Shown: piece by piece, positions 60,909-64,000 of the stretch
Layout of the letters: the number at the start of each line of letters is the position of its first letter
Position numbering within the stretch: position 1 is the first letter of the stretch
Assembly (NCBI GenBank): GCA_964609825.1
Contig: CAZSSH010000002.1
Span: forward strand, 310,001 to 374,000
DNA: 64,000 nt
DNA from: CAZSSH01 sp964609825
GTDB taxonomy: Bacteria > Verrucomicrobiota > Lentisphaeria > Victivallales > Victivallaceae
Direction of reading: 5' to 3'
Translations under genes and position numbers: made by a program
Notes under the pieces: model-generated
Database searches by the model: none
Seen by the model: the letters and a program-made list of their open reading frames with translations, nothing else
Told to the model about the DNA's origin: nothing

Positions 60909-61682
60909 ATGAATCTGCCGTTAAGACTCAGCGCCATCGGTTATTTTGAGGCTCCCCGCTACCGGGCCATCAAGCCGGCATCGGTTGCCGACAAAACCGA
61001 AACCGTCGAAATCATCACCGGCGGCAAGGTCATCTTTGACGTCAACGGCGAAGACAAAACATTTGAACGCGGCGCGATTTTTTGGCACATCGGCGGCGAG
61101 GAAACCGTGCACCGCTACCCCTTGGACGACCCGTACCGCTGTTTGGTGGTTCGTTTTGAGATGGCGGAAAATTGCCGGACGGTGCCGCGCATCAGTTTTT
61201 GGCAAAGCCTGGAGACCTTGGACGAGTTTGCCGACGAAATGCTCCGGCGGTTTCACGACGAAACCATCGATCAGGAAATTTTGTGCGAGTACGTCCACCG
61301 CTTGCTGTATTGGAATGCCTATTTGAGCACCCGCCGCAACCGCTCGGATGATTACCCCGACAAACTCAAACTGGTTTTGGACATCATCCGCAAGCCGGAT
61401 CATTTTCGCCTCAGCTTGCCGGAAATCGCGGCTCTCGCCAACTTAAGTGAGCCCTATCTCTACGCGCTGTTTCAGCGGCATTTGTCATGCAGCCCGCACA
61501 AATATATGCTCAACTATCGCTTGCGCCTCGCGCGCATCCGCCTCGCGTCGAGCAACGATGAAATCAAGCTGATTGCCGAGGACTGCGGGTTTGACAATTT
61601 GGAGAGTTTTTACCGGGCGTTTCACCGCGTCTCGGGGATGTCCCCCGGCGAATACCGGCGCAAACAGCAGTTTAAAAACTGA
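60909..61682 (+). CDS. AraC-family transcriptional regulator
   Basis: 257 residues from the ATG at 60909. An N-terminal cupin-like sensor (IITGGKVIFDVNGEDKTFER) is followed by the AraC double HTH (about 155-250: LSLPEIAALANLSEPYLYAL, IKLIAEDCGFDNLESFYRAF). It is divergent from the TIM-barrel/Gfo-Idh operon with back-to-back -35 boxes, so it likely controls it. No ribosome-binding site is evident. Its end overlaps the facing gene by 11 bp. Confidence 0.88.
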   Translation: MNLPLRLSAIGYFEAPRYRAIKPASVADKTETVEIITGGKVIFDVNGEDKTFERGAIFWHIGGEETVHRYPLDDPYRCLVVRFEMAENCRTVPRISFWQSLETLDEFADEMLRRFHDETIDQEILCEYVHRLLYWNAYLSTRRNRSDDYPDKLKLVLDIIRKPDHFRLSLPEIAALANLSEPYLYALFQRHLSCSPHKYMLNYRLRLARIRLASSNDEIKLIAEDCGFDNLESFYRAFHRVSGMSPGEYRRKQQFKN

Positions 61683-62979
61683 ATGTCGCCTCGCGCGAAT
61701 AATTTTTCTCTACGTCGTCAATGTATTTTTTGACCTTGTCGGACAAGCTCAAGTCGGGCTGATTGGCCTCGCGGATCTCGTTTTGAAACAGTTCCGCCGC
61801 CGGCAAATTGGCGGACTCGTAGTCGTACAGCAACTTTTCCACCGCCTTTTGCCGGTCAAGCGAACGGTTGATCGAGTCCAAAGCCGCAATGTAGTCGGCG
61901 GCAAAAGCGCTGTTGGAGGGATTTTTTTGCAGCGCGTCCAAGAGTCCGTAAAGCGCCAACGCGGCGCTGCGGACATCAGGCGATTTGTTGCGGGCAAAAT
62001 CATTGAGCTGCTGGCGCTTGAGCCGGACCGTGTCGGTCAGATCCTTGCGCGTAGCGAACAACGCCGGCAAGTCAGACAAACGATACTCCTTAAACTTGTC
62101 CAACGGCTTGCCGTCTTTGTCGAGGAGGGGCAGCTGAAAGGTGTCGACGGCAGCAAATTCTTTTTTGACATCCTCGGGAAACACCGGAAAGCTGTCGTTA
62201 AAAATAACATTGACGGCATAATTATGCATGAATAAATTGCCGCGCTCGAGATTGCTCAAAGTGTCGCTCTTGGGCGCATATTTGAGAATCACCCGGCCAA
62301 GGGTGGACTCCACGGCGAGCTCGGGAGCGGCCTTGTTGGTCATCGACAGAACGGCGTAGTCCAGCAATGCGTTGTCGGCTTCGCCCGTCAGGACCCAAAG
62401 CTCCTCCAAATACAGACGGCTGATCTCATTGTAGCAGTCGAGGCTGCTCCCCGACAAAAGCCGCGGCCGCACCTTGATGTGGGTAAAAAAATCAGGGAGC
62501 ATATTGAGCTCGTAAAGCTGCCGCGAATATGGAAAATAGCGGTTTTTTTTGATCAGCCGTTCACTTTTTTGCAGCGCTTGCAGCCGGCAGTCGACAGCGC
62601 CGGCGAGCCAGCCGGGAAGCGGTTGATTTTCTGGCTTGTACTCGTTGACCTTGTTGGCCAGTATGATGCCGTAGAGCTGCTCTTTGGCGGCAACATCCTG
62701 CCAGGTTTTGTCCCCGACAATCACCCGGATCTGGGTCTTGTCGGACAAAACCTCCAAGCTGCGCGAAGCATCGCGGTCGATCTGGATGATCAGTTTTTTG
62801 CCTCCGGCGCGGCTGCCGACCCGGAAAAGGCCGCAGATTTGCCGGTCGATGTCCTTCAGTTGATTGATCGTCTGCGAGTTGGCAAGGTCGCCCTGGGTGC
62901 TCTCAATGACGATCCCGTCATTGGTCAGCACCGCCCCGAAGAGCATCACCGGCCAAAAAAATATGATGAAAAACCGCAT
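61672..62979 (-). CDS. Exported protein of unknown function
   Basis: 435 residues with a short signal peptide (MRFFIIFFWPVMLFGAVL). The mature protein is mixed alpha/beta at the N-terminus (KKLIIQIDRDASRSLEVLSD, YGIILANKVNEYKP) and mostly helical and charged toward the C-terminus. The GWLAGAVDCRLQALQ stretch recalls the helix of gluzincin-type peptidases, but no HExxH is present. If related to peptidases it is inactive. I do not recognise a family. It may be specific to this lineage. Confidence 0.65.
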   Translation of the reverse strand: MRFFIIFFWPVMLFGAVLTNDGIVIESTQGDLANSQTINQLKDIDRQICGLFRVGSRAGGKKLIIQIDRDASRSLEVLSDKTQIRVIVGDKTWQDVAAKEQLYGIILANKVNEYKPENQPLPGWLAGAVDCRLQALQKSERLIKKNRYFPYSRQLYELNMLPDFFTHIKVRPRLLSGSSLDCYNEISRLYLEELWVLTGEADNALLDYAVLSMTNKAAPELAVESTLGRVILKYAPKSDTLSNLERGNLFMHNYAVNVIFNDSFPVFPEDVKKEFAAVDTFQLPLLDKDGKPLDKFKEYRLSDLPALFATRKDLTDTVRLKRQQLNDFARNKSPDVRSAALALYGLLDALQKNPSNSAFAADYIAALDSINRSLDRQKAVEKLLYDYESANLPAAELFQNEIREANQPDLSLSDKVKKYIDDVEKNYSREATFSF

Positions 62980-63002
62980 AATTACCGAACAAAAAAGTTG
63001 CT

Positions 63003-63026
63003 TTATCCCGAAACATGGATTATGTT
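63003..63026 (+). promoter_or_regulatory. Candidate promoter region of thiD
   Basis: TTGCTT (62998-63003) and TATGTT (63021-63026), spacer 17 bp. The -10 overlaps the palindrome at 63023-63048. Confidence 0.45.
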
Positions 63027-63048
63027 ATATTGATCAGTAAATATAACA
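63023..63048. promoter_or_regulatory. Palindrome in front of thiD
   Basis: TGTTATATT (63023-63031) and AATATAACA (63040-63048), perfect 9-bp arms with an 8-bp spacer, over the -10 region of the thiD promoter. Likely an operator. The regulator is unknown. Confidence 0.55.
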
Positions 63049-63073
63049 CTGTTGCCAATAAAAACAAATTAAG

Positions 63074-63913
63074 ATGAAAAATAAAACGACAGAATTTTAT
63101 CCGGCGGCGCTGACCGTCGCCGGCAGCGACTCGGGAGGCGGCGCGGGCATCCAGGCCGACTTGCGGACGTTTAACGCTTTGGGCGTTTACGGCTGTACAG
63201 CGATTACCGCGGTGACGGCCCAAAATCCGCATAAGGTGACCGGCATCGAGAGCCTCAGCCCCGAGCTTGTGACAGCGCAAATCGACGCCGTCTGCGAGGA
63301 TATCCCGGTCAAATACGCCAAAAGTGGCATGCTGTTTAATCAGGCCATCGTCGAGGCCGTCGCCAAGGCGGTCAAGCGGCACAACTTATTTTTGATCGTC
63401 GACCCGGTGATGGTATCGACCAGCAACTCAATCCTGCTCCAAAGTGACGCCATTGAGGCCGTCAAAAACAAACTCTTGCCGGTTGCAAGCTGGGTAACGC
63501 CCAATCTTCCCGAAATGGAGCTTTTGCTTGGCCGCAAACTCGCCAACGAGCGCGACTACATTGAGGCCGTTCAGGAATTTTGCTCGATTTGGCACAGTGC
63601 CGTACTCTTAAAAACCGGGCACGATGCCAAACAGCAGCAGGCCGCCGACATCATTTGCAAAGACGGCGAAATCTACCGCTTGACTTCGCCGCGGATCAAA
63701 GACTGCCATTGCACTCACGGCACCGGTTGCACCTTGTCGGCGGCGCTGGCGGCCTCATTTGCGCTGGAGTTTCCATGGAAACGCGCGGTGTGCGAAGCCA
63801 AGGCATTTGTCCTCGGGTCGTTGCGCGAGCATGTGCAAATCGGCAAAACCGTAGAGGCTATGTATCCGCCCGAAGAGGACTACTTTGATTTTGTGAAACT
63901 CGAAAAATTATAA
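63074..63913 (+). CDS. thiD: Hydroxymethylpyrimidine/phosphomethylpyrimidine kinase
   Basis: Phosphorylates HMP and HMP-P for thiamine synthesis. 279 residues. The N-terminal signature TVAGSDSGGGAGIQADLRTF, the central LIVDPVMVSTS, and the C-terminal anion hole DCHCTHGTGCTLSAALAA with its catalytic Cys are all typical. No TPP riboswitch was recognised upstream, where a palindrome is present instead. ThiC is encoded at 3095. Confidence 0.95.
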   Translation: MKNKTTEFYPAALTVAGSDSGGGAGIQADLRTFNALGVYGCTAITAVTAQNPHKVTGIESLSPELVTAQIDAVCEDIPVKYAKSGMLFNQAIVEAVAKAVKRHNLFLIVDPVMVSTSNSILLQSDAIEAVKNKLLPVASWVTPNLPEMELLLGRKLANERDYIEAVQEFCSIWHSAVLLKTGHDAKQQQAADIICKDGEIYRLTSPRIKDCHCTHGTGCTLSAALAASFALEFPWKRAVCEAKAFVLGSLREHVQIGKTVEAMYPPEEDYFDFVKLEKL

Positions 63914-63917
63914 TATC

Positions 63918-64000
63918 ATGCACCCCAAACTCAAACTCGCCGCCGTACTGCTGCTCGTGATTATCAGCGCCGTCCTGATTTCGGCGGATGTTTCCGTAAT
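63918..64000 (+). CDS. Start of an exported or membrane protein (cut by the window)
   Basis: The ATG lies 4 bp after the thiD stop. The visible 27 residues (LAAVLLLVIISAVLISA after MHPKLK) form a signal peptide or membrane anchor. Nothing more can be said. Confidence 0.6.
   Translation, partial: MHPKLKLAAVLLLVIISAVLISADVSV

Overview
The window looks like chromosomal DNA from a Gram-negative, anaerobic member of the PVC superphylum, most likely Lentisphaerota (Victivallis-like). The evidence is: a pseudopilin leader (KLFTLIELLVVIAIIAILAS) of the kind abundant in that phylum; genes for Kdo and heptose steps of lipopolysaccharide; ThyX and pyruvate phosphate dikinase; [FeFe] hydrogenases; a MurA with Asp in place of the usual catalytic Cys; and many sugar-catabolism modules (GH172, Gfo/Idh/MocA, TIM-barrel isomerases, AraC regulators). 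Taxonomy is inferred. Coding DNA is GC-rich and intergenic DNA is AT-rich. Several -35 boxes read TTGCA(A/T), spaced 16-17 bp from TATATT-like -10 boxes. TTG is used as a start codon several times. I found no tRNA, rRNA, CRISPR array, insertion sequence or phage gene.

Layout. 1-5531: a tight operon of glmS (5' end cut off), waaA, thiC, a DUF374 acyltransferase and a release-factor-like GGQ protein. 5708-10358: leuA, a D,D-carboxypeptidase, a lipoprotein and hydE. 10400-14158: a lipoprotein, ppdK and lepB. 14161-16168: an AraC regulator divergent from a GH172 enzyme. 16395-17147: a membrane-anchored unknown. 17277-22500 (minus strand): a six-gene hydrogenase operon with two thioredoxin-fold [2Fe-2S] proteins, a PAS-bearing sensory [FeFe] hydrogenase, a PP2C/SpoIIE phosphatase, a group B-like [FeFe] hydrogenase and a glyoxalase. 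22637-30218: envelope genes (membrane glycosyltransferase-like protein, gmhB, murA, ArnT-like transferase, PmtA-like methyltransferase), an RRM protein with a long leader, and carbonic anhydrase. 30303-31941: thyX-pdxA.

31938-41122: two carbohydrate modules. The first is an alcohol dehydrogenase plus Gfo/Idh/MocA pair divergent from an AraC regulator. The second is a GntR/LacI regulator, FAD oxidoreductase, pseudopilin and secreted glycoside hydrolase. 41307-46620: a DUF4105 protein and an RND efflux pair. 46968-51553: a redox operon (SDR, FAD flavoprotein, XRE-cupin regulator, old-yellow-enzyme relative) with a 9+9 bp palindrome on its promoter. 51727-52532: two paralogous small lipoproteins. 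52778-56724: Na+/solute symporter, TsaC-like protein, KDPG aldolase and KDG kinase, an apparent uronate-type route. 56946-58665: metX-metW. 58916-61682: a Gfo/Idh/MocA and TIM-barrel isomerase operon divergent from an AraC regulator. 61672-64000: a secreted unknown, thiD and the start of another exported protein.

Together the genes describe a fermentative carbohydrate degrader with an LPS outer membrane. Sugar modules feed KDG and pyruvate metabolism, and hydrogenases are set to sense and dispose of reducing equivalents. The hydrogenase-signalling operon, the SDR/FAD/XRE/OYE operon and the pseudopilin-glycosidase unit are the most interesting parts.
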